Positions 5,269-7,177 of a stretch of DNA of 7,177 nucleotides are shown here, piece by piece (the stretch's first letter is position 1; each line of letters begins with the position of its first letter). Position numbers and translations under genes: made by a program. Below the pieces are notes generated by a model, which saw only the letters and a program-made list of their open reading frames with translations, was not told the origin of the DNA and did no database searches. Location of the stretch: NCBI GenBank assembly GCA_030149115.1, contig JASBSE010000107.1, positions 1 to 7,177 on the forward strand. Direction: 5' to 3'. Source of the DNA: Winogradskyella sp. GTDB lineage: Bacteria > Bacteroidota > Bacteroidia > Flavobacteriales > Flavobacteriaceae.

Positions 5269-6165
5269 ATGAAAAATTCACTTCAAATTTTTGCATCTCT
5301 AGTTTTACTATGTTTTTGCACAATTTCATTTGCTCAAAAAGACTTTCAGGGAAAAGCGTATTACATGTCTAAGACCACAATGGATTTAGACCAATGGGGA
5401 GGAAGAGAAATGACTCCTGAACAAAAAAAGCGTATCGAAGAGCGCATGAAAAGCTTTTTGGAAAAGGAATATATCTTAACCTTTAATAAGGAAGAATCCA
5501 TATATAAAGAAGACGAAAAGTTAGAAGCACCTGGTTCTGGCGGACGTTTTGGAGGGTTTGCTAGTAGTTTTACTGGAGGACCAAAATATAAAAATGTAAA
5601 ATCTAAGGAGTTGCTACAAGATCAGGAATTCTTTGGAAAGCAGTTTTTAATTAAAGACGAATTAAAGTCTTTGGAATGGAAAATGGGAACTGAAACCAAG
5701 CAAATTGGTCAGTATACATGTTTTAAAGCTACGGCAACAAAAACTGTGGATGAATTTGATTGGAGAAGTATGAGACGTCGAGATGACAGAGATAAAGATA
5801 AAAAAGAGGCTGAGAAGAAAAACGATTCAATAAAAAAGGATAGCGACCCAATGAGTGAAGTTGAAGTGCCAAAAACTATAGAAGTTGTGGCGTGGTACAC
5901 TCCTCAAGTGCCAATTAATCAAGGTCCAGATGATTATTGGGGTTTACCAGGTTTAATCCTAGAAATCAATGCAGATAGAACTACTATTCTTTGTACTAAA
6001 ATAGTTATGAATCCTGATGAAAAAGAGGAAATAGAAAAACCTAAAAAGGGAGATGAAGTAACTAAAGCCGAGTATAACGAGATTATCACCAAAAAAATGC
6101 AAGAAATGCGAGAGATGTATGGAGGGCGAAGAGGTGGTCGTTCAGGTGGAGGCAGAAGACACTAA
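5269..6165 (+). CDS. GLPGLI family protein, second of two tandem paralogues
   Basis: This is a 298-residue exported protein of the GLPGLI family, paralogous to the preceding gene along its whole length. The signal peptide ends near residue 22 (ISFAQ). Shared landmarks are DFQGKAYY (25-32), LTFNKEESIYKEDEKL (70-85), QFLIKDELKSLEWK (125-138), C151, AWYTPQVPI (208-216), GLPGLI (225-230) and C242 in TTILCTKIV. A charged insert rich in Arg, Asp and Lys (about 160-205) separates the C151 region from WYTP and is longer than in the paralogue. A Gly-rich loop near 88-104 also varies. The C terminus is Gly/Arg-rich (GGRRGGRSGGGRRH, 285-298), which the first paralogue lacks. The function is unknown. The outer-membrane barrel gene starts 20 bp after its stop, so the two are probably one transcript. 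The start at 5269 is the first ATG and opens the signal peptide. Confidence 0.93.
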   Translation: MKNSLQIFASLVLLCFCTISFAQKDFQGKAYYMSKTTMDLDQWGGREMTPEQKKRIEERMKSFLEKEYILTFNKEESIYKEDEKLEAPGSGGRFGGFASSFTGGPKYKNVKSKELLQDQEFFGKQFLIKDELKSLEWKMGTETKQIGQYTCFKATATKTVDEFDWRSMRRRDDRDKDKKEAEKKNDSIKKDSDPMSEVEVPKTIEVVAWYTPQVPINQGPDDYWGLPGLILEINADRTTILCTKIVMNPDEKEEIEKPKKGDEVTKAEYNEIITKKMQEMREMYGGRRGGRSGGGRRH

Positions 6166-6185
6166 AAATCTAACACAATCAACTT

Positions 6186-7177
6186 ATGAAGAAAATATTA
6201 ATGCTACTATGTTTGGTAGCAGCCGGAAGCTCCTTTGCTCAAATTAAAATGCAAGGTGTTGTAAAAGACAGTATAGGAACTCCATTAGAATTAGCAAATG
6301 TAATTGCCATTAATCAAGAAACTAATGGTTTAGAGTCTTATGCTGTAACCAACGATCAAGGTAAATATGTTTTGTCTTTAGGGAAAAACGGAAAATACAA
6401 ATTACAAGTAAGTTACATCGGTTTAAAATCACATGAAGAGATTATTACAACAGCCGAGGCAGATATTACAAAGGACTTTAATTTAATGCCAGATAATTCT
6501 CTAGATGCTGTTGAGCTAACCTATGAGATGCCAGTTACTGTTAAAGGTGATACCATTGTATATAACGCAGATTCTTTTAAAAACGGTAGTGAACGTAAGT
6601 TAGAGGATGTCTTAGAAAAATTACCAGGCGTAGAAATCAATGACGACGGACAAATTGAAGTAGAAGGTAAGACTGTAAGCAAGCTTATGGTAAACGGAAA
6701 AGATTTCTTTGACGGTGATACTAAATTAGCGACTAAAAATATTCCTTCAAATGCTGTAGATAAAGTTCAGGTTTTAAGAAACTATGCAGAAGTTGGTCAG
6801 TTAAGTGGAGTACAAAACAATCAAGATAATGTTGCAATTAATATAAAGCTAAAGGAAGGAAAGGAAAACTTTTGGTTTGGAGACATTACAGCAGGTGCTG
6901 GTACAGCACCTTCACCAAACGACGAGCTTTACCTAGTACAACCTAAGTTGTTTTATTATAGTCCAAAGTACAGTATCAACCTAATTGGTGATATGAACAA
7001 TATTGGTGAGGTAGCGCTAACCAACAGAGACCTTCGAGGTTTTGGTGGTGGTTTCAGAATGCCTAGCAGAACAAGTGGTACAAGTATAAATCTTGGAGAT
7101 AATGGACTTGGCGGTCTAACCAGTATTGCAAATGCACAAGAAGTGGTAACAAAATTAGCATCTGCTAACTTTAGTTA
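6186..7177 (+). CDS. TonB-dependent receptor-like outer-membrane beta-barrel protein, 5' part
   Basis: The frame is open from ATG 6186 to the window edge (330 complete codons plus two bases), so the 3' end is missing. A signal peptide ends at residue 19 (SSFAQ). Residues 21-100 look like a carboxypeptidase-regulatory-like domain (GVVKDSIGTPLELANVIAI, TNDQGKYVLSL, YIGLKS). Residues about 115-222 are a plug-like domain with VKGDTIVYNADSFKNGSERK (119-138), DVLEKLPGVEI (141-151), VNGKDFFDGD (169-178), IPSNAVDKVQVL (186-197) and the closing VAINIKLK (216-223). From about 230 strand-turn-strand barrel sequence begins (FGDITAGAG, LFYYSPKYSINLIGDMNNIG). This domain order matches flavobacterial outer-membrane barrel proteins related to SusC/TonB receptors. 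Transport of a ligand or a structural role are both possible. No classical TonB box was recognised. It follows the second GLPGLI gene by 20 bp and probably works with it at the outer membrane. Confidence 0.9.
   Translation, partial: MKKILMLLCLVAAGSSFAQIKMQGVVKDSIGTPLELANVIAINQETNGLESYAVTNDQGKYVLSLGKNGKYKLQVSYIGLKSHEEIITTAEADITKDFNLMPDNSLDAVELTYEMPVTVKGDTIVYNADSFKNGSERKLEDVLEKLPGVEINDDGQIEVEGKTVSKLMVNGKDFFDGDTKLATKNIPSNAVDKVQVLRNYAEVGQLSGVQNNQDNVAINIKLKEGKENFWFGDITAGAGTAPSPNDELYLVQPKLFYYSPKYSINLIGDMNNIGEVALTNRDLRGFGGGFRMPSRTSGTSINLGDNGLGGLTSIANAQEVVTKLASANFS

Noticed and set aside
5709..5900. Open frame of 63 codons on the - strand
   Set aside because: It is antisense to the charged insert of the second GLPGLI gene and has a Ser/Phe-rich low-complexity translation.

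Overview
The window looks like chromosomal DNA from a marine-type member of the Flavobacteriaceae (Bacteroidota). The grounds are AT-rich sequence, A-rich Shine-Dalgarno-poor start regions, promoter elements of the Bacteroidota form TAnnTTTG, two GLPGLI-family secreted proteins, a large outer-membrane barrel with an N-terminal carboxypeptidase-regulatory-like domain, and a two-component pair resembling RprX/RprY of Bacteroides. The genus is not determinable by eye. No tRNA, rRNA, CRISPR array or insertion sequence was seen. No intergenic gap exceeds about 140 bp.

Left part (1-1787): the 3' end of an App1-type (DUF2183) phosphatase gene on the + strand converges on a - strand pair. That pair is an uncharacterised exported protein, probably built of beta-propeller-like repeats, followed 3 bp later by a deoxynucleoside kinase. 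The App1 and kinase genes overlap by 4 bp (TTAA serves as stop on both strands). The two stop codons lie in the loop of a 7-bp inverted repeat that could be a shared terminator.

Middle (1925-4163, - strand): a sensor histidine kinase overlaps its OmpR-family response regulator by 8 bp. Both proteins have their key catalytic residues.

Right part (4296-7177, + strand): transcribed away from the kinase are two tandem paralogous GLPGLI-family proteins with signal peptides. A TonB-receptor-like outer-membrane beta-barrel protein follows 20 bp after the second one and runs off the window (330 codons visible, no stop).

The 132-bp divergent region holds three GTTAAC boxes at an exact 10-bp period, nearly midway between candidate -7 elements for both directions. 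The 9-mer TTAACGCAA from the third box recurs upstream of the second GLPGLI gene, next to another TTAAC at 11-bp spacing. The simplest model is that the response regulator binds these repeats and controls both its own operon and the GLPGLI/outer-membrane-barrel genes. That would make 1925-7177 one envelope-sensing regulon. The model is inference from layout and motif, not demonstrated.
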